The notes under the pieces are model-generated. The model was not told where the DNA came from and did no database searches. It worked only from the letters and a program-made list of their open reading frames with translations. From contig BLLL01000001.1 in NCBI GenBank assembly GCA_013374015.1, positions 1 through 64,000 on the forward strand: DNA of 64,000 nt. The letters are read 5' to 3'. The position numbers were made by a program, and so were the translations under genes. Positions 27,624 to 35,550 of this stretch are shown here, in pieces (position 1 is the stretch's first letter; each line of letters opens with the position of its first letter). This DNA is from Candidatus Desulfovibrio kirbyi. Lineage in GTDB: Bacteria; Desulfobacterota; Desulfovibrionia; Desulfovibrionales; Desulfovibrionaceae.

Positions 27624-27887
27624 TTAGCGTCCCTTGGCTGCGCGCTTGGAGGCCTTCAGCGGATTGATTTTTGCGGCCGTCGCTGAAGCTGCCTTGATGT
27701 GTGTGGCGAAATTGCAGTGCCCGTCCGCCCATTTTGTTGTGGGGTCAGGATAGCTTGAGCAGAAGTCCTGTTCTTCAAACCGGCGTACGCGATCACAGCC
27801 GGAACACTGCTCCACGACAGGGGAAAGGAGAAAGCCGTTAAGCACGACGCCATTAGTGGTTTTGGCGGCATTTTGTAAAAGACCCAT
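27624..27887 (-). CDS. PxxKW-family cysteine-rich protein
   Basis: An 87-residue protein with four Cys residues in the pattern CSGCDRVRRFEEQDFC...C, the family tag PTTKW, and a basic Ala/Lys tail. It matches the PxxKW cysteine-rich family known mainly from Desulfovibrio-like bacteria. The Cys set suggests a metal or cluster site, but the function is not known. An AAAAAGGA lies before the ATG. It stands 18 bases ahead of mnmG on the same strand. Confidence 0.75.
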   Translation of the reverse strand: MGLLQNAAKTTNGVVLNGFLLSPVVEQCSGCDRVRRFEEQDFCSSYPDPTTKWADGHCNFATHIKAASATAAKINPLKASKRAAKGR

Positions 27888-27958
27888 AGCTGATTTCCTT
27901 TTTGGTGTTTTTTGTTTTTGTGTAAAGAATTCTTTTGGTGGTGTAAAGGCATTTTTTC

Positions 27959-27987
27959 TGGACGCGAAAACAGGAGCGTTTTATAAT
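27959..27987 (+). promoter_or_regulatory. Promoter of dus
   Basis: TGGACG (27959-27964), 17-base spacer, then a perfect TATAAT (27982-27987). The predicted transcript starts near 27994, only about 6-12 bases before the likely GTG starts of dus. Confidence 0.65.
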
Positions 27988-28005
27988 CACAAAAATGGGG
28001 TGTTA

Positions 28006-28980
28006 GTGGAGAAATTGCCGACAGGACGCGACAAACCTTGGCTTGCGCCGCTTGCCGGTTACAGCGACCTGCCTTTTCGGCTGTTGTGCAGGGAATACGG
28101 CGCCGCTGTCTGCGAGACGGAAATGATCAGCGCCAAGGGGCTTGTGTATGCCGGCCGCGCCACGCGTGATCTGCTTGCTACTGACGTGTTGGATCAGCCG
28201 CTGGTGGCGCAGCTTTTCGGCGCTGAGCCGGAGTTTTTGCGCAAGGCTGTCGATCTGTTGCTCAAGGCCGGCTTCATCTGGTTTGATCTGAATATGGGCT
28301 GTTCTGTCCGCAAGGTCATGCGCCAGGGCGCGGGGGCGGCTCTGCTGGCTGACCACGACAAGGCCATTGCCGCGGCAATGGCCTTGCTGTCTGCGGCAGG
28401 GCGTGGGCGGGTGGGCGTCAAGCTGCGTCTTGGTGTACAGGGCGAACAGGCGCTTACGCCGGCGCTGTGTGAGCTTGCCCTGCGCCTTGAGGATATGGGC
28501 GCGGGCTGGTTAACGTTGCACCCGCGCACTGCGCGTCAGGGCTTTGGCGGACAGGCTGACTGGGACGCCCTGGCAGGTCTTTCCGTCCGCCTCAGTCTGC
28601 CGCTTTTGGCAAGCGGTGATTTGCTGAAGGCCGAGGACGGGCTGCGCTGTCTTGACTATACCGGGGCATCGGGCGTTATGTACGCGCGCGGGGCCATGCG
28701 CGATCCCACAATTTTTTCGGCGCACAGGGCGCTGTGCCGGAATATGTGTCCGCAACAGCCTGACGCCGATATTCTGTACGCTGTTATTCTGCGCCATGTC
28801 GCGCTGGCGCGCGCGTTTAGCCCGGACATGCGCGCCCTGCGGAAGATGCGTTCGGTCATCCCCCTGTACGCCCGCTCCCTGTCCGGCGTACGCGTGTTGC
28901 GGGACGCTGTCTGCCGCAGCGCCACTTGGCGGGAACTTGAAGACGTTCTGGCGGCGTTTTTTTTGACAGGGAAGTCATGA
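28006..28980 (+). CDS. dus: tRNA-dihydrouridine synthase
   Basis: A 324-residue FMN enzyme reducing uridines in tRNA D-loops. Motifs in order: APLAGYSDLPFR, ETEMISAKGL, QLFG, the catalytic Cys in DLNMGCSVRKVMRQGAGAALL (GCP is usual; here GCS), LHPRTARQGFGG and the SGD phosphate-binding turn. The frame extends to 27856, but the promoter at 27959-27987 and the family N-terminus place the start at GTG 28000 or 28006; 28006 has GGGG 5 bases upstream. ispH follows 40 bases later. Confidence 0.9.
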   Translation: MEKLPTGRDKPWLAPLAGYSDLPFRLLCREYGAAVCETEMISAKGLVYAGRATRDLLATDVLDQPLVAQLFGAEPEFLRKAVDLLLKAGFIWFDLNMGCSVRKVMRQGAGAALLADHDKAIAAAMALLSAAGRGRVGVKLRLGVQGEQALTPALCELALRLEDMGAGWLTLHPRTARQGFGGQADWDALAGLSVRLSLPLLASGDLLKAEDGLRCLDYTGASGVMYARGAMRDPTIFSAHRALCRNMCPQQPDADILYAVILRHVALARAFSPDMRALRKMRSVIPLYARSLSGVRVLRDAVCRSATWRELEDVLAAFFLTGKS

Positions 28981-29020
28981 TATTTTATTGACCAGGAATC
29001 TGATTTGTATGGGAGCAGGC

Positions 29021-29869
29021 ATGAAGGTTGTGCGCGCCAAAACAGCAGGCTTTTGCATGGGCGTAAGTCTTGCCCTGAAAAAATTGAACACTTCTCTGGA
29101 TGACGCGGCGCGCGCGCGCCGCGTCTGCACTCTTGGGCCTATCATCCATAACCCCCAGGTGCTTGCGGAATATGAAGCCAGGGGCGTTGTCTGCGCGGCG
29201 GATGCCTCGCAACTGCTGCCCGATGATTACGTGATCATACGCGCGCACGGCCTCGCCCGGCAGGAAGAAGAGGCCGTGCGTGCGGCGGCGGGCGTTATTG
29301 TCGATGCAACCTGCCCCAGAGTAAAAAAAGCACGGATGGCCATTGAGCAGGCCACAAAAAACGGGGCAACACTCCTGCTCTTCGGCGAAGCCAATCACCC
29401 TGAGGTCCGGGGGCTGATTTCTTACACGCACGGGGCAGCGTATGTTTTCAGCAACTTGCGGGAGTTTGACAGCCTTGTTCCGCCACACGGTCACGACTGT
29501 GTGCTTGCCTCCCAGACAACGCAGGACCGCAAGCAGTTTATGCAGATGGAAAAAATACTGCGGAAACGCCTGGAGAGATTGTCGGTGCTTTCCACAATCT
29601 GCGACGCGACGCGTAGTCGCCAAAAGGAAGCGCGTGACATTGCTTCTTCTGTGGATGTTATGGTAATTGTGGGAGGCAGGCAGAGCGGCAATACGCGCAG
29701 GCTGGCGGATATAGCGGCATTGAGCGGCATTGAGATTTTTCATGTGGAAACCCCGAAGGAACTGGACTCAAGAAAATTTGCAAAAAAAAATCGCGCAGGT
29801 CTAACGGCCGGCGCGTCTACGCCGAAAAGTCTTATTGACGCGACAGAACGGTGGTTGGTGGCCCTGTAA
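29021..29869 (+). CDS. ispH: 4-hydroxy-3-methylbut-2-enyl diphosphate reductase
   Basis: A 282-residue 4Fe-4S enzyme making IPP and DMAPP in the last step of the MEP pathway. The three cluster Cys residues are seen as GFCMGV (Cys12), DATCP (about 97) and STICDATRSRQ (about 193), with the substrate loop RAHG and TAGAS-type SxN/TPxxLI end (AGASTPKSLI). ATG 29021 follows GGGAGCAGGC; the frame start at 28988 is not needed. Downstream lies the broken DUF3299/zur locus. Confidence 0.95.
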   Translation: MKVVRAKTAGFCMGVSLALKKLNTSLDDAARARRVCTLGPIIHNPQVLAEYEARGVVCAADASQLLPDDYVIIRAHGLARQEEEAVRAAAGVIVDATCPRVKKARMAIEQATKNGATLLLFGEANHPEVRGLISYTHGAAYVFSNLREFDSLVPPHGHDCVLASQTTQDRKQFMQMEKILRKRLERLSVLSTICDATRSRQKEARDIASSVDVMVIVGGRQSGNTRRLADIAALSGIEIFHVETPKELDSRKFAKKNRAGLTAGASTPKSLIDATERWLVAL

Positions 29870-30031
29870 TTTTTTGCCTTGGCGTGGACGCGTGCCTTTT
29901 TCAAAGCCTGAAGTGGCCCTACCTTGCCAAAAAGCCTTCGCGCTAATAGGTTGTGAGGAATACCGTGCTGCCCGCATAGTTGACGCGTTGTTGAAAATGC
30001 AATAATATAACAGTGCGTTTTGATAATCTAA

Positions 30032-30328
30032 TATTATCATTCAACAAAGAGGGACTTATTAGGGAACTTCATACGGATTGCCGGATTTATTGTCTCCCTG
30101 GATTATGAAGAAAGAGCGTTGAAGGAGTTTTTGCTTGTTCCCTATTTCGGCGCCTGCATCCATTCTCCGCCGCCGCCGGCGAATCAGATCATCTACGTCA
30201 CCTCGGAAGATCCCGTGAAGGGATTTTACTTTATGGAACCTGTATGGGTTTACGGAATTTTGGATATGGGGCATAATGACACGGACATGGGCAGGGCCGG
30301 ATACACAATAGAAAGCGGTGAAGGTTAA
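30032..30328 (+). pseudogene. DUF3299 protein remnant
   Basis: The frame is open from 30032 and reads LGNFIRIAGFIVSLDYEE, then LKEFLLVPYFGACIHSPPPP, NQIIYVTSEDPVKG to a TAA at 30326. This is the conserved core of DUF3299 secreted proteins, often found beside Zur-controlled zinc uptake genes. No signal peptide or proper start exists; the N-terminal part is gone. It overlaps the zur remnant by 11 bases, which suggests the two were once one operon and decayed together. Confidence 0.6.
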
Positions 30329-30843
30329 CATTACAGTGAATAACAACAGGCTTGGCAAATATCTGGCTGACGCGGAAGCGTTGTGCGCGGCAAACGGCGC
30401 GCGTCTTACCCGGTTGCGCCGTCGGGTGCTTGAGCTTTTGTTTCTGCGCGGCGCTCCCATCAAGGCCTATGATTTGCAGGACGCACTTAAGGCGCCGGGA
30501 AAGCGCATCGCCCCATCCACTGTTTATCGCACACTGGATTTTTTGATCCGGCAGCGTCTTGCCGTCCACCGCATAAACACTAAACACGCTGAATGCGTAT
30601 GTGGCCTGTACAGAGTCGCATGAAGACGATTAGGCCCGGCACTACCCCTTCATGCTGGTGTGTTCCCGGTGTGAACGGTCTGTGGAAATCAATGACGATT
30701 CTCTGTACGGTCTGATTTACGGCGACAAGGACACGGTGGCTTTTCTTGCGCAGGCGGAATCCATAGAAATTCAAGGTGTCTGCAAACACTGCCTTCCCCT
30801 TGCGTCCGCCGGGCAGTCTGCATCGCATGAGCGCATCTCTTGA
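30318..30843 (+). pseudogene. zur: zur (Fur-family zinc regulator), frameshifted
   Basis: The first frame (from GTG 30318) encodes a winged-helix Fur-family domain (RLTRLRRRVLELL, STVYRTLDFLIRQRLAVHRI) and stops at about 30623. The dimerisation domain continues in another frame as ARHYPFMLVCSRC, IEIQGVCKHC, with two CxxC structural zinc pairs, to 30843. At least two lesions are present: a frameshift around 30600 and a TAG at about 30630 where Gln would fit. Zinc-responsive control is therefore lost. Sequencing error could explain one lesion but hardly both. Confidence 0.75.
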
Positions 30844-30868
30844 CGCGCCGTCCACTGTGGCGTAGTAT
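30840..30868 (+). promoter_or_regulatory. Promoter of tRNA-Gly
   Basis: TTGACG (30840-30845), 17 bases, then TAGTAT (30863-30868), continuing as TAGTATATAC. The same ten bases form the -10 region of the other tRNA promoter at 31324-31356. Confidence 0.65.
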
Positions 30869-30906
30869 ATACAATCATATTCGGATACCGCTGTCCGTGC
30901 TGCTCC

Positions 30907-30981
30907 GCGGGAATAACTCAACGGTAGAGTGCAACCTTCCCAAGGTTGAGGTTGCGGGTTCAAATCCCGTTTCCCGCTCCA
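30907..30981 (+). tRNA. tRNA-Gly (CCC)
   Basis: Cloverleaf: acceptor GCGGGAA pairs with TTCCCGC, D-arm ACTC/GAGT, anticodon stem CAACC/GGTTG with loop TTCCCAA (anticodon CCC), T-arm GCGGG TTCAAAT CCCGT, discriminator T and encoded CCA. Confidence 0.95.
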
Positions 30982-31154
30982 AAATGCAATTCAGGTGGGC
31001 GCAGATAAGCCCACTACGCATTTAAAATTAAGCAGATCCGCAAATTGGCAGTGGATGCACATGGTAATGCCGGTCAGAACATCTTTGGCTAGCACGGCGG
31101 CGGCGCGGGTTAAACAGATGTTATAGGCTCATTCCGGACGGAATATTGCCAGAG

Positions 31155-31204
31155 CATCGAAGCCCCGCAATGTTTTTCAGGCATTACGGGGTTTCGATGT
31201 TTTT
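31155..31204 (+). terminator. Rho-independent terminator downstream of tRNA-Gly
   Basis: A 13-base stem (31155-31167 with 31187-31199, one G-T pair) carries a 19-base loop and is followed by TTTTT. The 170 bases between tRNA and hairpin hold no intact gene; they contain an interrupted frame (KLAVDAHGNAGQNIFG then stop). Confidence 0.7.
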
Positions 31205-31211
31205 CGAATTT

Positions 31212-31287
31212 TGGTGGGCCCACTAGGACTCGAACCTAGGACCGACCGGTTATGAGCCGGAGGCTCTACCAACTGAGCTATAGGCCC
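31212..31287 (-). tRNA. tRNA with CAU anticodon (elongator Met or Ile2)
   Basis: Minus-strand cloverleaf: acceptor GGGCCTA with TGGGCCC, D-arm GCTC/GAGC, anticodon loop CTCATAA (CAU), T-arm CCTAGG TTCGAGT CCTAG region and encoded CCA. The CGGCTCATAACCG anticodon arm resembles lysidine-modified tRNA-Ile2, but elongator Met cannot be excluded by eye; an initiator is unlikely because the first pair is G-C. Confidence 0.9.
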
Positions 31288-31323
31288 GAAATACGTGCCG
31301 GCGCTGGTGACAGTGCCGGTGGA

Positions 31324-31356
31324 GTATATACTAGTGCCTTCAGTCTGTAAATGCAA
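31324..31356 (-). promoter_or_regulatory. Promoter of CAU tRNA
   Basis: On the minus strand TTGCAT (31356-31351) is followed after 17 bases by TAGTATATAC (31333-31324). Confidence 0.6.
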
Positions 31357-31423
31357 TCGCGACGAGAGACGTTCACGTTCACAATGACTTTACAAATATT
31401 TTATTATATAACACAATAAGTTA

Positions 31424-31552
31424 TTAGAACCCTTCATTCTGCCAATCGTCGACCGCCAGCAGAGCAAGAGCGGTTTCGAGCCGCACCCTGATGTCTGCAT
31501 CGGTTTTTTTGCTGCAGAGAGAGCAGGAGGGGTTTGTCGTCCTCCGCAACCG
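31424..31552 (-). other. In-frame open extension after the stop of the adjacent gene
   Basis: Directly after the TGA of the secreted protein at 31553, the same frame stays open for 42 codons with protein-like content (CSLCSKKTDADIRVRLETAL then LALLAVDDWQNEGF) before TAA at 31424. It contains a CxxC. It could be a lost C-terminus cut off by a new stop, or the remnant of a following gene. Nothing else is seen in 31288-31552 apart from the tRNA promoter. Confidence 0.35.
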
Positions 31553-32233
31553 TCACTCTGTCAGGCGTTGCACTTCGGTCAGGATGCGGCGCACAAGTTC
31601 GTCCATATTGTCTATTGCGGTCAGGCGAAAGCCGTTGCCGGTTTTGCTTACGCGACCGAGTACGGGGTAGCTCTCGTTGTTGCCCGCATCAAACAGGATA
31701 AACGGGACCAGCCATTCCCCTTTGTCAGGCCAGGCTTCGTCTGTTTCGCGGATTTCCTTGCGGCCGGCGGAAGCGTCGGCAAAAAACGGTGCCAGAAGAC
31801 CTTGGTCTGCCTGATACGTGAGTTTGCGACCGGCAAAAGCTCCTGAGGCTATGCCGTTGTTCACAAATGTCTTGACCTCCTGCAAAATCAGGGCGTGCAA
31901 CCCTTCTCCGGAATCCTCCAGCGTTGCCCGTGAGAGCATGAGGGCGAGCAGGGGCGGAAGTCCACGGGCTGTTTCCGGTTTTTGTGTTTCGCGTAAAAAG
32001 AGATTCAGCGCTGTATCCAGAATGGCGTTCATATCGACAAGGCGTTCAAAAGCGGCGCTGTCCGCGGCGTCAATGGCCTTTCCGATGAGGGCGGGGAACT
32101 GCGCAGCCTCGCGCGCGTCATCCCGCGCGGATTCTATCGCGGCTGTATGCCCTTGAGAGGGGGGCATGAAAAGCAGTGTCACCATGCCAAGAGCGGCGAT
32201 GGCAGCGCGCGGCGCGCGAATTGGGTAGGTCAT
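31553..32233 (-). CDS. Secreted protein of unknown function
   Basis: A 226-residue protein with a signal peptide (AAIAALGMVTLLFMPPSQGHTA), then a helical, Ala-rich region (AFERLVDMNAILDTALNLFL) and a C-terminal beta-rich part (LTYQADQGLLAPFFADAS, WLVPFILFDAGN). No family is recognised with confidence. It overlaps the end of the broken cobU and follows it on the same strand. The in-frame extension after its TGA may mean that the C-terminus has been cut short. Confidence 0.6.
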   Translation of the reverse strand: MTYPIRAPRAAIAALGMVTLLFMPPSQGHTAAIESARDDAREAAQFPALIGKAIDAADSAAFERLVDMNAILDTALNLFLRETQKPETARGLPPLLALMLSRATLEDSGEGLHALILQEVKTFVNNGIASGAFAGRKLTYQADQGLLAPFFADASAGRKEIRETDEAWPDKGEWLVPFILFDAGNNESYPVLGRVSKTGNGFRLTAIDNMDELVRRILTEVQRLTE

Positions 32234-32616
32234 CGCAGTTCCTTCGGCAGGCAGCCCTTGAGCGACAGCGGCAGTCCGCAGCTTGAAGGATGGCGTGTTG
32301 GGGCAGTTTTGTGGTCAGCAGAGCGGCAATCCACAGACTCACGCAGTCCAGCACAACCACGCCGGGCGTATGGGCGGTCCGGGCGGCAAAGACACCCTGC
32401 AGCGTTGTTAGGGGATCTGTTGAATTTTCCACGCAATACCAAACCGGCTCCGCGTTCCGCCTTGTGACGTGCTACGCGCGCCGCTGTTTCAGGGTCTTTT
32501 GCGTCACATGTGGCGACAAAGAGTCTGATTCGCGCTTTTGATTCAGCCCAGCGCAAGGCAAGGGCGCTTTTGCCGCTACGTGTGCCGCCGACAATGAATA
32601 GTGTGTCCGCGTTCAC
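32230..32616 (-). pseudogene. cobU: cobU/cobP (adenosylcobinamide kinase), frameshifted and truncated
   Basis: From GTG 32616 (TAGTG overlap with the upstream gene) the frame gives the P-loop IVGGTRSGKSALALRWAES and VARHKAERGAGLV. The sequence then continues in another frame as ENSTDPLTTLQGVFAARTAH and GVVVLDCVSLWIAALLTTK, matching the conserved VLLDCLTLWL strand. The last third, including the GMGxVPE motif, is absent. The enzyme that phosphorylates and guanylylates cobinamide is thus not made from this copy. Confidence 0.75.
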
Positions 32617-33746
32617 TACGGCTGTTGACCGCCGACAGCGACAGGCTGCTGTGCCCCTGTCTGTGTTCCAGTTTGGGTGCAACGTCGCGCCAGATCGCGC
32701 AGAATGCCGGCGGCTGCCTGCACGGAGGCGACGGCCTGCGGCTGATGACGCAAACGCCGGTCAACCCAGTGCGCCAGAAAAAGAAGCGAGTCTTCGTCAA
32801 GCGACTGCCCGCCTCCTTTGCGTATGGCGGCCACAAGGGCGCGCTGGGCGGAACTTCTGTTTTCAAGTGCTTTGCGGTAGCGGTTGCTCACGCTGTCCAG
32901 ACGCGCCTGCGCGGCGTTGATGCGCGCCCGCAACGCTTTGTCGTCGCGTAATTGGTCCAGTTCAAAGACGATTGTGGTCATTTGTGAATTGATGTCCACA
33001 ACGGACTGCGAATTTTTTCGCATGGTTTCAAACTGTTTTTCCAGATCGGACACGGCGGCGATGCCTTCCAGCGCGCTTGCCAGAACAGCGCAATGCCCTG
33101 CCACAGCCATATGCAGTTGCTGTGACTGCTCATGTGTGAACGATTTTGCGGCTGCCTGCCGCCTAAGCGCTTCCATAAAGCGCTCAACATAGAGCGTATA
33201 GATTTCCTGGATGACAGGAGGATTGAAGACATAGCGCAGCAGATCCGCCCGTCCGCTCTGCGGGTTTCCCGAGAGACCCGTCATATTGACGCCATAACGC
33301 TGGTTGATCGACTGTACGCTGACGGCCAGCGTGCCGTTGCGTTGGCCCTGCTTGTACTGCGCGACAAGCCAGGCGGCCAGATCTTCCACAAAGGCAGGGT
33401 GCACTGCGCTGTCTGCTGTGAGAGGAGGAGATTCCTGACTTGTGGCGGCGGATACAAAAGCATCCGTGTTTTGTCCGGTCGGATGTGTGGTGTCCACAGG
33501 CTCCGCGATACTGCCGGCTCCTGCCAGCGGCGTATCTTTTGTAAGATTGTTCACAGTGTCTGTTGCCTGGTTTTGTATCTGTTCGCGGGTAGCCTCGTCG
33601 CGTGTGAGCCAGAAAGCCGCGCCGCCGACAAGACACGTCGCAAAAATGGACAGGAAGAGGATTTTTTTTGCGCCGCCTTTTCCGGGTTTGGGTTTCGGCA
33701 GGCTTGCCTCGTCAGGCAGATTGGACATTCGTGTGGGTGTTTGCAT
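32616..33746 (-). CDS. Membrane-anchored periplasmic protein of unknown function
   Basis: A 376-residue protein: a basic, Pro-rich cytoplasmic head (PKPKPGKGGAKK), one transmembrane helix (ILFLSIFATCLVGGAAFWL), a disordered Thr/Ser-rich stretch, then a folded region with long helices and heptads (about residues 200-340) and a Gln/Thr-rich tail. No known domain is recognised. ATG 33746 (AAAGG upstream) is preferred to the frame-extending TTG at 33821 and the ATG at 33809. It probably spans the inner membrane with its bulk in the periplasm. Confidence 0.55.
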   Translation of the reverse strand: MQTPTRMSNLPDEASLPKPKPGKGGAKKILFLSIFATCLVGGAAFWLTRDEATREQIQNQATDTVNNLTKDTPLAGAGSIAEPVDTTHPTGQNTDAFVSAATSQESPPLTADSAVHPAFVEDLAAWLVAQYKQGQRNGTLAVSVQSINQRYGVNMTGLSGNPQSGRADLLRYVFNPPVIQEIYTLYVERFMEALRRQAAAKSFTHEQSQQLHMAVAGHCAVLASALEGIAAVSDLEKQFETMRKNSQSVVDINSQMTTIVFELDQLRDDKALRARINAAQARLDSVSNRYRKALENRSSAQRALVAAIRKGGGQSLDEDSLLFLAHWVDRRLRHQPQAVASVQAAAGILRDLARRCTQTGTQTGAQQPVAVGGQQP

Positions 33747-33841
33747 TGCCTTTATCTCGCGTTTTATGCGGTTACGGACAAGTTCGCAATCGGAATGGGA
33801 AAATATCATTGACGCGCGCAAATGTGAAGAGTTTTTTGTGA

Positions 33842-34753
33842 TTATCTTGAAAATGTCTCTGTGCCCATCTGTATGAGTCGTTCCAGCAAATCGCCGAAAC
33901 TCAGGCCGGCGGCACGCGCCTCCTGCGGCAACAGGCTTGTGGCCGTCATGCCCGGTAGGGTGTTGACTTCAAGCAGGTGCGGGCTGTCGGTGTTGTCCAA
34001 AATAAAATCCGCGCGGCTGTATCCCGCAAGTCCCAGTATGTTGTGAGCGGCCAGCGCCGTTTCTTGTACTGTGGCGAGCACGTGCGCGGGCAATGGGGCA
34101 GGGCAGATTTCGCGCGCGCCGTTTATGGCGTATTTGCTCGCATAGTCAAAAAATTCACCGGCGACAGGTTCAATAAGCAGCGGCGGCAAGGCTGAATCGC
34201 CCAGAACACCGCAAGTTACTTCGCGCCCTTCGGCAGCTTTTTCGATGAAGGCTCCTTCGCCGGCGTCAAAAATTTCTTTCAGCGCGCCGTCAAGTTCAGC
34301 GCGGTTGAGGGCGCGCCCGAGCCGCAGGGATGAGCCGCCGGTTACGCTTTTGACAAAGAGCGGACAGGGCAGGGAAGGTTGCCAGCAAGGTTGCGGCGGG
34401 CAGGGTAAAAATTCCCAGTCCGGCGTGGGTATTCCCGCGTGCCGAAAAAGCTGCTTTGCGGCGACCTTGTTGAGCGCCAGAAACGAACCTGCCGGGCCGG
34501 ACCCCTGATAGGGGCAGCCCGCCCTGTCAAGCATTGCCTGCACAAGACCGTCTTCTCCCGGCGCGCCGTGCAGATTGATGAAGGCAAAATCGTGTTCCGC
34601 TGCTTTGCGCAGCAAGGTGTCAAATTCCGTTGCAAGATCAAGAAATGTCACCACGTGACCGCGTTCACTCAGCGTCTGCTCCACAAGCAGTGCCCCGTTC
34701 AGGGAAACCTCACGCTCAGTGGACCATCCGCCAGCAATCAAAAGAATTTTCAT
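33842..34753 (-). CDS. ddl: D-alanine--D-alanine ligase
   Basis: A 303-residue ATP-grasp enzyme making the D-Ala-D-Ala dipeptide for peptidoglycan. Features include the N-terminal GGWSTEREVSLNGA, NLHGAPGEDG, YQGSGPAGSFLALNK, and the C-terminal metal and substrate site EVNTLPGMT. The family start MKILLIAGG is the ATG at 34753, which lies inside the 3' end of the HD-domain gene (38-base overlap). The longer frame to 34885 is an artefact of that overlap. Confidence 0.95.
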   Translation of the reverse strand: MKILLIAGGWSTEREVSLNGALLVEQTLSERGHVVTFLDLATEFDTLLRKAAEHDFAFINLHGAPGEDGLVQAMLDRAGCPYQGSGPAGSFLALNKVAAKQLFRHAGIPTPDWEFLPCPPQPCWQPSLPCPLFVKSVTGGSSLRLGRALNRAELDGALKEIFDAGEGAFIEKAAEGREVTCGVLGDSALPPLLIEPVAGEFFDYASKYAINGAREICPAPLPAHVLATVQETALAAHNILGLAGYSRADFILDNTDSPHLLEVNTLPGMTATSLLPQEARAAGLSFGDLLERLIQMGTETFSR

Positions 34754-35438
34754 GCAGTGCGTCTCCCAGCAGTGTTGACAGGGCGCGTTCAATGTCTTTT
34801 CCCTGTTCAAGGGAAGCGCGAATGCCGTCCTTTGCAGCGGCGTTGCGTCCGTAGCGTGTGAGCAGGTCTTCATAGCGTTCGTCAAGCGTCACACAGGAAT
34901 CGTGCCGGACGCGTTTGTCCGCGTAAATGATAAAAAAAGGCAAGGTGCACAGACCGGTGCCTTCCGGGATTTGCCAGGGCCAGTGGACATGCAGCATAAC
35001 CGTCTGCGCGAGGATATAATTGCGCGTTTCGGTAATTGTCCAGCTTGCGCCCAGTTGCGCATGGCTGCCGCCGTGGCGTACGCAATAGCTTTTTGCGATG
35101 TCGTGGAGCAGGGCAGCGGCGCGTATCTGGGGCATATTGACGGCAATGCCCACAGCTTGCGCGCGGCGCGCCAAGTTTGTCGCGATATGCGCCACCATAA
35201 GGGAATGTGTCCGAACATTTGGCAACATGGCGTATTTGTCCCAAAGGGCGAAGCAGGCGGCGTCATCGGGGGGCGGAGGGGGCGGTGACTTGTCAACGCG
35301 CAGCAGAGTCGGTTCCGGCAAGTCCGACAGGGGATATTTTTGACCGCTCTGCCCGTTGGTTGTGGGGTTGTGCATTTGTGGACTATCGCCTTGCGGGGCA
35401 AGAAAGTCAATCTGAACGTCCGGTGCAATGTAAGACAT
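34716..35438 (-). CDS. HD-domain phosphohydrolase
   Basis: A protein of about 240 residues with an HD-domain signature: HSLMVAHIATNLARR, AALLHDIAKSYC and HGGSHAQLGA give the His...His-Asp...His metal ligands. Such proteins hydrolyse nucleotides or cyclic dinucleotides; the substrate is unknown. The N-terminal 60 residues are low-complexity and Pro-rich (SPPPPPPDD). The start is uncertain: ATG 35438 is given, ATG 35375 is possible, and neither has a clear ribosome site. It overlaps ddl. Confidence 0.75.
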   Translation of the reverse strand: MSYIAPDVQIDFLAPQGDSPQMHNPTTNGQSGQKYPLSDLPEPTLLRVDKSPPPPPPDDAACFALWDKYAMLPNVRTHSLMVAHIATNLARRAQAVGIAVNMPQIRAAALLHDIAKSYCVRHGGSHAQLGASWTITETRNYILAQTVMLHVHWPWQIPEGTGLCTLPFFIIYADKRVRHDSCVTLDERYEDLLTRYGRNAAAKDGIRASLEQGKDIERALSTLLGDALHENSFDCWRMVH

Positions 35439-35485
35439 ACGGCAACAGCGGGCGTAGCGTCCCGTTGTCCATCCAAAGGAATGCC

Positions 35486-35515
35486 TTGACCCGCGTTTCG
35501 CGCATGGAATATACT
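35486..35515 (+). promoter_or_regulatory. Promoter of Fur-family regulator
   Basis: TTGACC (35486-35491), 18 bases, then TATACT (35510-35515), with the ATG at 35551 preceded by GGAGG. Confidence 0.6.
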
Positions 35516-35550
35516 TCCGCCTCAAATACTATAAAAGACCGGAGGCGGGC

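Noticed and set aside
31553..31555. TGA read as selenocysteine
   Set aside because: No Cys/Sec redox context at that position, no stem-loop recognisable as a SECIS just after it, and the protein family is unknown. A plain stop or truncation is simpler.
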